From: JBOFWL01 sp051653605
Lineage (GTDB): Bacteria > Spirochaetota > Brevinematia > Brevinematales > Brevinemataceae
Length of the DNA stretch: 64,000 nt
Assembly (NCBI GenBank): GCA_051653605.1
Contig: JBOFWL010000028.1
Coordinates: 1-64,000 of the forward strand
Direction: 5' to 3'
The notes below the pieces were generated by a model that made no database searches, was not told the origin of the DNA, and was given only the letters and a program-made list of their open reading frames with translations. Each line of letters starts with the position of its first letter. Position 1 is the stretch's first letter. Shown in pieces: positions 42,170-50,581 of this stretch. The translations under genes were made by a program, and so were the position numbers.

Positions 42170-43084
42170 CTACATAAGCTTTGCATAGTAAGCTTGATAA
42201 TACTTTTGAAATAAAGTATCAATTTCTTTATTAGACTCATCAATAAAGGCATCGTATTCCTTTTGACGCCCTATCAATACCTGATTTATTGGTCGTCGTA
42301 ATGTTTTCAAAAACATTTTTCTATCTTTCACAGCTTTCCTTGTTAGCACCTTAATCTCTTTTGCTTGCCCTTTTTTGGCTACTGTCAACGCCTTAATAAG
42401 TGGCTTCGCTTCTGCCTTAATTTCTTGTCTAGTTTTCGTGCTGGGCTCTATTCCCAATAATTGATTACTCAAAGCATTAAGGGCATTAATATACTGCTGT
42501 ATATTATAGCGGGTAGGCACCGCCTCAAGCTCTTGCTGAAAATTAGACTCCATACGATTCGAGGGAGCATAAATGGTTTCTAATTGAGTTTTAGCGTCTT
42601 GATCAAGGCGAGTTTTGAGCTGCTCACCGCGATTAGATATCCTCATATTAAGTGCCAATGCTTCTTTTAGATAATCCTCATCTGTTCGAACAAGATCTCT
42701 TATAATATTGATGATCTTTTGTTCGATAGTGGCATTATTTTGATTGATGGATTCCGCCTCTGCCGAAACCATAGCCGAGGATATTAACCCTGCTGCTAGA
42801 AGAGAATTTCCTATAAGAGAAGCAGAATTATAATAACGACGATATCCATAGTAAGGGGATCGATAATAGGGGCGATAGGCTACCCCAGAAATAGAAGCAC
42901 CCAGGCCTGCCGCAAAAATAGTAGCGGATGCAACTTGCGCCGCTGCTAAGCCTGAAGTATTCCTTTTGGATCCAATAAGCCTTTGAACTTGTTTGAGTTG
43001 TGGAGTAAGATCTCTTGTATCAATGTGTTTAGCCGATATTAAAGTTGGCGCTAGTAGCAACGCAACAAATAGGTGTAATTTCAT
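42170..43084 (-). CDS. Exported helical protein, unknown
   Basis: A 304-residue protein with a signal peptide (residues 1-18, ending I-S-A). Two glycine/alanine-rich hydrophobic stretches (about 44-69 and 88-110) flank a tyrosine-rich turn, Y-R-P-Y-Y-R-S-P-Y-Y-G-Y-R-R-Y-Y. Residues 115-304 are charged and predicted helical, probably coiled-coil, with many Lys and Glu. No family is recognised. The layout suggests a hairpin inserted in a membrane with a helical stalk. Its own promoter (TTGACT 43143-43138, TATAAT 43119-43114, spacing 18) and terminator make it a single-gene unit. Confidence 0.75.
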   Translation of the reverse strand: MKLHLFVALLLAPTLISAKHIDTRDLTPQLKQVQRLIGSKRNTSGLAAAQVASATIFAAGLGASISGVAYRPYYRSPYYGYRRYYNSASLIGNSLLAAGLISSAMVSAEAESINQNNATIEQKIINIIRDLVRTDEDYLKEALALNMRISNRGEQLKTRLDQDAKTQLETIYAPSNRMESNFQQELEAVPTRYNIQQYINALNALSNQLLGIEPSTKTRQEIKAEAKPLIKALTVAKKGQAKEIKVLTRKAVKDRKMFLKTLRRPINQVLIGRQKEYDAFIDESNKEIDTLFQKYYQAYYAKLM

Positions 43085-43113
43085 CGAACTCTCCTATTTA
43101 TAAATACATCTAT

Positions 43114-43143
43114 ATTATAGGTCAGATAAAAGATAAAAGTCAA
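43114..43143 (-). promoter_or_regulatory. Promoter of the 42170-43084 gene
   Basis: TTGACT and TATAAT on the minus strand, 18 bases apart, about 30 bases before the ATG. Confidence 0.7.
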
Positions 43144-43160
43144 CAAAGATTTTCATGACC

Positions 43161-43189
43161 TTGACAAAGCTATTGTTTTTGGTTAAAAT
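43161..43189 (+). promoter_or_regulatory. Promoter of the thiEMD operon
   Basis: Perfect TTGACA (43161-43166) and TAAAAT (43184-43189), 17 bases apart. The start would be about 12 bases before the ATG, so there is no room for a TPP riboswitch in the leader. Confidence 0.7.
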
Positions 43190-43207
43190 GAGGGGCGAGG
43201 TGCCATT

Positions 43208-43843
43208 ATGAACCCTTATCCTCACTATCACAAATTAATGCTTATCACCCACAGGGAATCTACCCCCTTAGATCGTTATTTAGAATTCATCCAAACCTGC
43301 TTAGAGGCGGGGATTACCTCTCTTCAATTGCGAGAAAAAGAAGGTTCTTATGGTTTTCAAAAAGAATTTGGCATTCAACTGCTAGATTTATGTCGTCGTT
43401 TTCATGTACCTCTTATTGTTAACGACGATCCCAAACTTGCAGCAGATATAAAAGCGGCAGGCGTTCACCTTGGTCAATCTGATGCTAGCCCTATGGAAGC
43501 CCGCACCCTTTTAGGAGCAGATGCTATTATTGGATGGTCTATAGAAAAAATAGAGCAGCTAGATACGGCAAACACTCTCAGCGAATTAACATATGTAACC
43601 GCTAGTGCTGTTTTTCCAACCCCAACAAAAACCGGTGAAGCACAAACTTTCTGGGGGCTTTCAGGGGTAAAACAACTTGCTGAAAAAAGTAAACATACCC
43701 TCACAGCTATTGGGGGTATTAATTTAGATAACGCAGCCGACGTCATACAAGCCGGTGCCAAAGGTTTGGCTGTTATTGGCACCATCCATCATGCAGATGA
43801 TCCTGTAAAAGCGATACAGACCTTAAGAAGGATTACTGGATGA
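43208..43843 (+). CDS. thiE: Thiamine-phosphate synthase
   Basis: A 211-residue TIM-barrel enzyme joining HMP-pyrophosphate and thiazole phosphate. L-Q-L-R-E-K-E binds the pyrophosphate, and L-I-V-N-D-D, G-V-H-L-G-Q-S-D and S-A-V-F-P-T-P-T-K-T-G are all present. Length is typical. GAGG precedes the ATG, and the stop overlaps thiM by four bases. It is first in a three-gene thiamine operon with kinases for both precursors, which points to salvage and assembly rather than synthesis of the rings. Confidence 0.94.
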   Translation: MNPYPHYHKLMLITHRESTPLDRYLEFIQTCLEAGITSLQLREKEGSYGFQKEFGIQLLDLCRRFHVPLIVNDDPKLAADIKAAGVHLGQSDASPMEARTLLGADAIIGWSIEKIEQLDTANTLSELTYVTASAVFPTPTKTGEAQTFWGLSGVKQLAEKSKHTLTAIGGINLDNAADVIQAGAKGLAVIGTIHHADDPVKAIQTLRRITG

Positions 43844-44631
43844 AATTAAAAAAAACAATAGACCTCATCAATGAACGTAAACCTCTTGTTTTGAATCTCA
43901 CTAATACCGTTGTCCAAAATTGGACGGCAAATATTCTCTTAGCCTTAGGGGCATCCCCCATTATGAGCTCCGATAAAGAAGATATCACTGCACTCTCCCT
44001 AATGGCTGATGGGGTTAATATCAATATCGGCACTCTTAATAGTGCCTTTCTTGAAGGCGTTAATGCTTGTATAAAAGTATGCGCTAAACCTATCGTTCTC
44101 GACCCTGTTGGGGCTGGTTCTGTTAAAAAACGCACTAATACTGCCTTACAATTGATACACCACGCAACGATTCTTAGAGGTAATGCGGGAGAGATATTAT
44201 CTCTACAAGGCTCTCGAGGCTTATCTCGAGGGGTAGATTCTCTATGTTGCACGAAAGATATTAACACCAAGTATTTTGCATCCCACTTTCCAGGTACTAC
44301 TGTATCGGTAAGCGGCACCGAAGATCTCGTTTTTGTAGGAAATCGAAAAATTTCTTTTAATTTTGGAAATCCTATAATGACAAGAATTACAGGTATGGGT
44401 TGTGCCTTGTCGGCTGTTACAACAGCTTTTGTTGCCGTTGAGAGTGACCCTTTTATTGCATCGGCTCAAGCTACTGCTTATTATTCTCTCTGTGGGGAAA
44501 TTGCAGGCATGACAGCCCAAAAACCAGGTAGTTTTGTGCCTGCTTTTATCGACGCTCTTTACAGCCCCGATTGGGACTATATTCAAAATCGTTTAGGAGA
44601 TGATACAAGATATCAAGGAGTTCTTTTATGA
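43840..44631 (+). CDS. thiM: Hydroxyethylthiazole kinase
   Basis: A 263-residue kinase that phosphorylates the thiazole alcohol for thiamine salvage. V-L-N-L-T-N-T-V-V-Q-N at the N-terminus, S-P-I-M-S, V-L-D-P-V-G-A-G-S, R-G-N-A-G-E-I and the catalytic-cysteine loop T-G-M-G-C-A-L-S-A-V are visible in the right order. It overlaps thiE and thiD by four bases each, so all three are translationally coupled. Confidence 0.94.
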   Translation: MKLKKTIDLINERKPLVLNLTNTVVQNWTANILLALGASPIMSSDKEDITALSLMADGVNINIGTLNSAFLEGVNACIKVCAKPIVLDPVGAGSVKKRTNTALQLIHHATILRGNAGEILSLQGSRGLSRGVDSLCCTKDINTKYFASHFPGTTVSVSGTEDLVFVGNRKISFNFGNPIMTRITGMGCALSAVTTAFVAVESDPFIASAQATAYYSLCGEIAGMTAQKPGSFVPAFIDALYSPDWDYIQNRLGDDTRYQGVLL

Positions 44632-45458
44632 TCCAATACCCTACCCTATCTATTGCAGGATTTGATCCCAGTGGCGGTGCCGGTTTACAAGCAGATCTCA
44701 AAACGTTTACTGTTTTTGGATGCTACGGGATGACTGTTCTCACGGCTATTGCCGTTCAAAACACAACAGGTGTCAAGAATTGCTACTCAATCCCCATCGT
44801 AGCTATTCAAGAGCAGCTGGATGCTATATTTCAAGATATTCCTCCTATGGCGATCAAACTGGGAATGCTTTTCAACGAGGAAATCATTGATGTTGTGGCT
44901 TCTTCTCTCAAAAAATATGCTCCTCAAACGCCTATCGTTCTCGACCCTGTAATGCGAGCAAAAAGCGGCGACCCTCTTCTTCTCCCCTCTGCAGAAAAAA
45001 GCCTTATTACAAAGCTCCTACCTCTTTCTACTATTGTAACTCCAAATATTCCCGAAGCTTACGCACTTATAGGGGAATCTCCTGATAAAAATCTTTCCTA
45101 CGAAGAAATTGGTTCCCGTATTTTGGATACAGGAGTGAAGGCCGTTCTTGTTAAGGGCGGGCATGACGTTAGCCGCGAAAGCAACGACCTTTTGATAACA
45201 CAAGATGGGTTTAAAGAATGGTTGAAAGCCCCACGTATTAATACCAAAAACAGCCATGGTACAGGGTGTTCGATATCTGCGGCAATTACAGCATGTCTAG
45301 CTCAAGGTTTAGATTTAAAACAGTCTGTTGAAATAGCCAAAAAGTTTCTTACTCAGGCATTATCAAGTGCAGCGGTGCAGAGCCTTGGATCTGGTGCCGG
45401 GCCAACGGATCACACATGGATGATCCTCGATCAGCCTCAATATTCTTGGGAATTCTAA
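44628..45458 (+). CDS. thiD: HMP/HMP-P kinase
   Basis: A 276-residue ribokinase-fold enzyme that phosphorylates hydroxymethylpyrimidine twice. A-G-F-D-P-S-G-G-A-G-L-Q-A-D at the start, T-P-N-I-P-E-A near the middle, V-L-V-K-G-G-H and the anion-hole N-S-H-G-T-G-C-S with the catalytic region are intact. It ends the operon before a perfect terminator palindrome. Ring-synthesis genes such as thiC or thiG are not in the window. Confidence 0.94.
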   Translation: MIQYPTLSIAGFDPSGGAGLQADLKTFTVFGCYGMTVLTAIAVQNTTGVKNCYSIPIVAIQEQLDAIFQDIPPMAIKLGMLFNEEIIDVVASSLKKYAPQTPIVLDPVMRAKSGDPLLLPSAEKSLITKLLPLSTIVTPNIPEAYALIGESPDKNLSYEEIGSRILDTGVKAVLVKGGHDVSRESNDLLITQDGFKEWLKAPRINTKNSHGTGCSISAAITACLAQGLDLKQSVEIAKKFLTQALSSAAVQSLGSGAGPTDHTWMILDQPQYSWEF

Positions 45459-45464
45459 AATACT

Positions 45465-45496
45465 AAAAAAGCCCCTTAATTAAGGGGCTTTTATTT
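45465..45496. terminator. Bidirectional terminator
   Basis: AAAAAAGCCCCTTAA followed by its complement forms a nearly loopless palindrome with T-rich exit on both strands, between convergent thiD and the ABC permease gene. Confidence 0.9.
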
Positions 45497-46700
45497 AGGA
45501 TCGAAGAGCTTCTACTGGTGTGATTTTTTTAATATGACGAGAAGGTAGAATTGCCAGTAGCGTTGGAATGATAATGCCTAAAATATACAGCATTAAAATA
45601 TCCATAGGTAAAAGTTGTGGATACATGATAGGGTCCGCAGGAAGATCAGAGCTGCCAACAATTGCTGTGAGATCGATCCCGTTAGTAAGTGCTGGAATCA
45701 TAATAAGATAGCCAAGCATCATTCCTAGTGTTGTCCCGACAATACCATAAATGGCTCCCTCAGAGACAAGCATTATTGTAAGCTCTTTATGTGTAAACCC
45801 TAAGGCTTTCATCATTCCAATCTCATTTATTCTATCATAAATACTTGCTATCAAAGAGTTTACCACTGCCAACGACCCCAACACCACAACAACCATCATA
45901 AATAAGATCATTATTCGTTTTTGAAGGACGATCATTGGCCCCATGCTCCCTAGTTGCTCCAAGTAGGTTTGCACAGCATAATCAGGATAATCTTGCCTTA
46001 GCTGGGCAGCGACTTCATTTATTTTTCGCTCATCCTTTAGATGAATATAAATCTCTGTAGCTGCATCAGCAATCTTTAGCAGGCGTTGAGCTAAAGGCAA
46101 ATCCATAAAAATTGTTTGGCTATCCAAGTTTTTGATATTATACTGATAAATACCACTCAGATTAGTCTTCACCGCGTTCAAGCCACTCTCTGATGTGAGC
46201 GTAAAAACCATTATAGGCTCGTTAAGGCTGATATTCATTTTGTTAGCAAATTTTCGCCCCACCCAAATACCACCAGATTGAGGAGAACCCTCCTTCATTT
46301 TTGGTTTAAAGCCGTGGGCATTATTATCAAACGGCAGTGCAATAACTCGGCTTTGGAGTGAGTTAGCCTCGCCCCCGCCTAGCGTCACAAAACCATGAAA
46401 TTGAATAGTCGGAACAACTCTTTCAATCTTTGAATCTTTTTTTAAACGAGTAACAAGCTGCGAAATATTTGAAATATTTTCATAGATCGGTCGGAACCGA
46501 ATATTTTCAACATATTCTTTCGAGGCAATACGAATATGACCTGTTTGATATTTCACAAAGCCGCTAATCATCAGATCGAAGACACCATTTAGAAATGCTA
46601 CGGCAATCATCGATGTAATAGAAGTAAGCACCACTACCAACAGAGTGACAACAGCTCGATTTTTATAACGCAACATATTTTTAAAAGCAAATAAAAACAT
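45495..46700 (-). CDS. FtsX-like ABC permease (2), LolC/E type
   Basis: A 401-residue inner-membrane protein with one N-terminal helix, a periplasmic domain of about 220 residues (MacB core) and three C-terminal helices (about 270-390). The FtsX/MacB family pattern N-E-I-G-M-M-K-A-L-G-F-T-H-K-E-L lies in the cytoplasmic loop, and the C-terminus ends P-S-R-H-I-K-K-I-T-P-V-E-A-L-R-S. It is the last gene of a five-gene operon, preceded by AGGAG 5-6 bases before the ATG. With the second permease it probably forms a LolCE-like heterodimer. Confidence 0.87.
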   Translation of the reverse strand: MFLFAFKNMLRYKNRAVVTLLVVVLTSITSMIAVAFLNGVFDLMISGFVKYQTGHIRIASKEYVENIRFRPIYENISNISQLVTRLKKDSKIERVVPTIQFHGFVTLGGGEANSLQSRVIALPFDNNAHGFKPKMKEGSPQSGGIWVGRKFANKMNISLNEPIMVFTLTSESGLNAVKTNLSGIYQYNIKNLDSQTIFMDLPLAQRLLKIADAATEIYIHLKDERKINEVAAQLRQDYPDYAVQTYLEQLGSMGPMIVLQKRIMILFMMVVVVLGSLAVVNSLIASIYDRINEIGMMKALGFTHKELTIMLVSEGAIYGIVGTTLGMMLGYLIMIPALTNGIDLTAIVGSSDLPADPIMYPQLLPMDILMLYILGIIIPTLLAILPSRHIKKITPVEALRS

Positions 46701-46709
46701 AGTAGGCTC

Positions 46710-47921
46710 CTAATCCGTTGTACGTAAGCAGTCGACGATACTCATCTTGACGCTTTTTTTAGCTGGGTAGATAGAAACAATCATTGCCGCAATAGGCATA
46801 AAGATAATAGGAACCAGCACTGCAGAAAGGCTCCACGTGCTATAAATAACGGGTGGAACTGTAAAGCCCACATTAAGGCTTTGCCCCTCTATTTTAATGA
46901 CATCTGCCACAGAATAGCCTATCATCACCAAAGGAATATTGGCAATAATACCAAGTAATACTCCAAACACTGCCCCAATAAAGCCAATCCATGCGCCCTC
47001 AAAGATGAAAAGCCACATAATTTCTTTGCTGTTATAGCCAAGAGCCCTTAAAGTGCCTATTGTTTTACGCTTTTCCCACACGCTGATGAGAATAGTATTT
47101 ACAAGCCCCACAAGTGTAATAAGCATTATCAATAAAATAAAGACATTCATAAATTGATGACGGACTTTGAGCGTATTTCGTGTTTCTGCTGTCATATCAA
47201 ACCAATTTAGCACCTCAAGATTGGGATAAAGCTGCTTAATCTTAGTAGAATCTTCGAGAAAATCGGCATTATTGCTTAATTTTATTGAATAATAGGTTAC
47301 AACATTAGTATTAAGCAGGCTGTTAAGGTCTCCAATATCAACAAAGATTGCATTTTCATTATACATAGGAAGTTGAGAGGAAATTAAAGCCCCTATTTCG
47401 TATTCGGCAGAGATATAAGCACCCGTTAGGCTTCTAAAAGTTAGATTGATATAATCGCCCTCTCCAACGCCTAAATCTTGAGCCAAAGCCCCACCAATCC
47501 AAACCAACCCCTCATCCAAAGGCTCATCATTACTTTTTTTAAGATTAAAAACTTGTTGATCCTTTTGAGGCTCAATCCCTATAAAAATGACGGGCAAAGA
47601 GTCTTGAGCATTGTCGGCTTCGGCACTTACAAAAAGGCGAGGAGCATAGGTATAGCCCATTTCATCAAGAGGAGTTTCATTTGTGAGAAAAAGGTTATCC
47701 TCGGACGCCATTTTTTCTTCATCAAAATCAGCAATGCGAATACGAATATCGGCGGTATCTTCTGCGCGAGCTTCCTCTACCGACCCAGAAAGCAATCCTG
47801 TTAAAAGGCACGACATAACAGTGTAGCACATCGCCCCAAAACTGAGGATAAGAAATGTTAGAATAACTCTCTCGCGAGATTTCACAACATTTTTAAAGGA
47901 TAATAGAAGTAACTGTTTCAT
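46710..47921 (-). CDS. FtsX-like ABC permease (1), LolC/E type
   Basis: A 403-residue permease with the same layout as its downstream partner, though the two are clearly different proteins: N-terminal helix, periplasmic domain, then helices near 260-390 with K-T-I-G-T-L-R-A-L-G-Y-N-S-K-E-I. It ends P-A-K-K-S-V-K-M-S-I-V-D-C-L-R-T-T-D. Its ATG overlaps the ATPase stop (TAATG). Two separate full-length permease genes with one ATPase suggest a heterodimeric exporter or extractor of lipidated substrates. Confidence 0.87.
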   Translation of the reverse strand: MKQLLLLSFKNVVKSRERVILTFLILSFGAMCYTVMSCLLTGLLSGSVEEARAEDTADIRIRIADFDEEKMASEDNLFLTNETPLDEMGYTYAPRLFVSAEADNAQDSLPVIFIGIEPQKDQQVFNLKKSNDEPLDEGLVWIGGALAQDLGVGEGDYINLTFRSLTGAYISAEYEIGALISSQLPMYNENAIFVDIGDLNSLLNTNVVTYYSIKLSNNADFLEDSTKIKQLYPNLEVLNWFDMTAETRNTLKVRHQFMNVFILLIMLITLVGLVNTILISVWEKRKTIGTLRALGYNSKEIMWLFIFEGAWIGFIGAVFGVLLGIIANIPLVMIGYSVADVIKIEGQSLNVGFTVPPVIYSTWSLSAVLVPIIFMPIAAMIVSIYPAKKSVKMSIVDCLRTTD

Positions 47922-48586
47922 TATGCCCCAGCCACTTTGCCATCAGCAACATTGAAAACATCGTGTGCAATGTCCATCACTCGTTGGTCATGTGTTGAAA
48001 ACAGAATTGTAATACCGGATTCTTTATTAATTTCTGCCATGAGTTGAAGAATAGTCTGCCCCGTGCTTGAATCGAGGTTGGCAGTGGGTTCATCCGCAAG
48101 AAGCAATTTAGGAGTTTTTACCAAGGCACGAGCAATAGATACTCTCTGTTGCTGCCCCCCAGAAAGCTGCCCTGGAAGATTATTTTCCTTGCCTTTCAAG
48201 CCCACTCGTTCTAGCAGCGGCATGACGTAGTCTCTTTTTTTATGTTCTGGCACATTAAACAGTGCTAAAGCTACATTTTCATACGCCGTAAGAACAGGAA
48301 TAAGATTATAACTCTGAAAAATAAAACCCAAGTACTCTCTACGAAATAGTGAAAGCTCATTCTCATTCTTACCAGAAAGAGACACCCCATCAATATGAAT
48401 TTCACCCTGCGTTGGGGTATCTAACGCTCCAATAATATTAAGAAGGGTAGTTTTTCCCGATCCAGAAGCCCCTACTAAAGCACCAATCCGCCCTGAATTC
48501 ATCGAAATAGACACTTGATCCAATGCTTTGAAGGGGGTTGTGCCATTGTCATAGACTTTTACAATAGATTTTGTTTCTAAAAACAT
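47921..48586 (-). CDS. ABC ATPase, LolD/MacB type
   Basis: A 221-residue ATPase. Walker A is G-A-S-G-S-G-K-T-T, the Q-loop is I-F-Q-S-Y-N-L-I-P, the signature is L-S-G-G-Q-Q-Q-R, and Walker B ends L-L-L-A-D-E-P-T-A-N-L-D; the H-loop is F-S-T-H-D. This matches the LolD/MacB branch. I place the start at ATG 48586, with GGAG six bases before it, rather than an upstream TTG. It follows the beta-barrel gene within a few bases. Confidence 0.92.
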   Translation of the reverse strand: MFLETKSIVKVYDNGTTPFKALDQVSISMNSGRIGALVGASGSGKTTLLNIIGALDTPTQGEIHIDGVSLSGKNENELSLFRREYLGFIFQSYNLIPVLTAYENVALALFNVPEHKKRDYVMPLLERVGLKGKENNLPGQLSGGQQQRVSIARALVKTPKLLLADEPTANLDSSTGQTILQLMAEINKESGITILFSTHDQRVMDIAHDVFNVADGKVAGA

Positions 48587-48598
48587 AGTTTTCTCCAA

Positions 48599-49702
48599 CT
48601 AAAAGGAGGCTCGAAGCCTTGCTTGTATATTAAAATTAAGCGCTGTATCAGAGCTTGCTCCAAATTCAGAGCCATTTTCTCCAAAAGCAATCCCAAGAAT
48701 GGTATCTAAGACCAAATTATTAGCCAAGGTGAATTGTCCATTAGGAAGAACCAATCCACTACCATCGATCATATTTACAAGCACGTTAACACCAAATGAA
48801 ATAAATTCATTAACCATAACTGATAACTCTGTATAAGAATAGGCCTGCGAGCCGAAATATCCAATATTTCGTTGAGAGAGATTTAGCCTTTCCCACTCAT
48901 TAGTCGCGCCGGATGAGTTATAATAGAAAATTTGTTTAATTAGTAAAGATGATGTTCGGATAGGGAAAGAATAATCCACGCCTACAGATAGCTCGTGATA
49001 ATCTTCCACCCCTCTACCAGAGATAATTTCCCTCACATGAGCCGCATATGCTACCGAAAAAGTTAAGATTAAATCTGTCTTAAGGTTAAACCCAAATACA
49101 CTATAATCTTTATCTTTATACTGATATGCAAGGGCGATTTCGGCACGAGGCACCCCAAAGATAATCTCTAAGCCGCCAAGAGGGCTTAGCCATTCATCAT
49201 CTCCCCCAACAAAGGCCTTAATACGCCCATACGAGCCTAAGCCAAGATCCCAAGCAAACATATTGATGCCCGATCGCGTCGCTGTTGGATTAAATAAAGA
49301 AAATGTTTTATCCCATTCTAGAGGGTTGAAGATTTGAGGCTGCCCAAAATTGAGGTAGCTTCGTCCTACAATAAAATTCCCAATCTTTGAAAAGCCTCTA
49401 AAGTAGAGACGAGGAATCTCCAAACCAATAGCAAAGTTGTTTCTTCCATTTCTTGTGGCAAACAGAAAGTTATTCGGTGTTAAATTGACAATATCCGTAT
49501 AGCCGTATAATAAATTTAAGCGAAGATCCGCAAAAATACGCCACGTATCTGATCGATATTCGAAATCTGTTTTGAGTTGTAGGACATTGATAAAATCAGC
49601 CTCAGAGGTGAAGCTTGCCGTATCTTCAAGATATCCTCCAAACCGAAACTGCGCCGAAATAGGAATCGGCGCTAGAAGTAACAATAAGAGTATTTTTTTC
49701 AT
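48599..49702 (-). CDS. Outer-membrane beta-barrel protein
   Basis: A 367-residue protein with a signal peptide (residues 1-17, cleavage after I-S-A) and alternating aromatic/hydrophobic strands ending in A-R-L-R-A-S-F, a C-terminal aromatic typical of barrel insertion signals. Examples of strands are W-R-I-F-A-D-L-R-L-N-L and E-L-S-V-G-V-D-Y-S-F. The ATG at 49702 begins one base after the LolA-like stop codon. No family name comes to mind. Its place between a LolA-like protein and the ABC ATPase suggests it takes part in the same transport route, perhaps as an outer-membrane receiver or exit. Confidence 0.8.
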   Translation of the reverse strand: MKKILLLLLLAPIPISAQFRFGGYLEDTASFTSEADFINVLQLKTDFEYRSDTWRIFADLRLNLLYGYTDIVNLTPNNFLFATRNGRNNFAIGLEIPRLYFRGFSKIGNFIVGRSYLNFGQPQIFNPLEWDKTFSLFNPTATRSGINMFAWDLGLGSYGRIKAFVGGDDEWLSPLGGLEIIFGVPRAEIALAYQYKDKDYSVFGFNLKTDLILTFSVAYAAHVREIISGRGVEDYHELSVGVDYSFPIRTSSLLIKQIFYYNSSGATNEWERLNLSQRNIGYFGSQAYSYTELSVMVNEFISFGVNVLVNMIDGSGLVLPNGQFTLANNLVLDTILGIAFGENGSEFGASSDTALNFNIQARLRASF

Positions 49703-49703
49703 T

Positions 49704-50447
49704 TTAATTTTCGAGATAAGCACGAGTGAAGGTTTTTGCGTCTACAGGCACATCAAGTTTGATATCAGAGTAAGTAATAGATGTTTGAGAATTTTTCTTG
49801 CGTAGGTCTCTTGCCTTCATCAGCATGGCGATATTTACGTTGCCAATTTTTTGATAATTATCAAAGTCAAATTCTTTAACAGGGCGGTCGGAGTTGCGAC
49901 CCTTTGCATACATTATCGTTTTTCGAATAAGGTAGTCATTTTTATTCAGAAAAAGATCCTGTCGAGCGTAGGATACAGAATCGTTTTTAGCTTCAAGAAC
50001 AAGCATCCAAAGATTAGCTCCATCAATATTGGTAGAGCTAAGTTCTTTAGGCGTATAGCTTTCCGCATAAGACCCTCTTTCCATCATGTCATTATAAGAA
50101 ATATCAGATCCCATCATGCTATCACGAAGAAGATGCCCCGAAATTTTAAGCACATCTTGAGCATCTGGGCTATAAATCCACATATCCTTATTTAGTTTGA
50201 GATAGCGTGTGCCTCGATCTTGAGGATTTGTGTATTCGATGAATGCACTTTCATCCGAGGTTCGGGCGACTCCAAAAGTATTTTTTATGAGCCTTCGCCC
50301 GTTATTTTCGATCGTCATTTCTGATTTAAAACCAAAAGTTTTATAATCACGTTGTGCTTCATCTACTCTTTTCAGCACTGAGTGCGGCGTATCCTGAGCC
50401 ATTATCATCATAGGAATGAAACTTAGCAATATAAAAGCTGATTTCAT
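49704..50447 (-). CDS. LolA-like outer-membrane lipoprotein-sorting protein
   Basis: A 247-residue periplasmic protein with a signal peptide (residues 1-17, after M-A). It belongs to the LolA-like half-barrel superfamily annotated as outer membrane lipoprotein-sorting protein: F-K-S-E-M-T-I-E-N, the R-Y-L-K-L-N-K-D-M-W-I-Y-S-P segment, G-S-D-I-S-Y-N-D-M and L-V-L-E-A-K are typical. Such proteins carry a lipidated cargo in a hydrophobic cavity. It is the first gene of the operon, behind a strong promoter. No LolB-like acceptor is encoded here. Confidence 0.87.
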   Translation of the reverse strand: MKSAFILLSFIPMMIMAQDTPHSVLKRVDEAQRDYKTFGFKSEMTIENNGRRLIKNTFGVARTSDESAFIEYTNPQDRGTRYLKLNKDMWIYSPDAQDVLKISGHLLRDSMMGSDISYNDMMERGSYAESYTPKELSSTNIDGANLWMLVLEAKNDSVSYARQDLFLNKNDYLIRKTIMYAKGRNSDRPVKEFDFDNYQKIGNVNIAMLMKARDLRKKNSQTSITYSDIKLDVPVDAKTFTRAYLEN

Positions 50448-50493
50448 ACTTTCTCCTTAATTATTCAACATTAACCAATAATAGGTTATAGAA

Positions 50494-50522
50494 TTATACG
50501 AAAAAAGTATATAGAAGTCAAT
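50494..50522 (-). promoter_or_regulatory. Promoter of the LolA-like/barrel/ABC operon
   Basis: TTGACT (50522-50517) and TATAAT (50499-50494), 17 bases apart on the minus strand, about 46 bases before the first ATG. Confidence 0.75.
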
Positions 50523-50542
50523 ATTATTCTTGCCTACAAGAA

Positions 50543-50567
50543 AACCCTCATTATAAATGAGGGTTTA
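50543..50567 (-). terminator. Terminator after leuS and the tail-repeat gene
   Basis: AAACCCTCATT and its complement make an 11-bp stem with a 3-base loop, just downstream of the stop codon at 50582. Confidence 0.8.
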
Positions 50568-50581
50568 AATGTTAATTATTT

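Noticed and set aside
43120..43207. TPP riboswitch before thiE
   Set aside because: The promoter places the start about 12 bases before the ATG, and no conserved TPP core sequence is visible.
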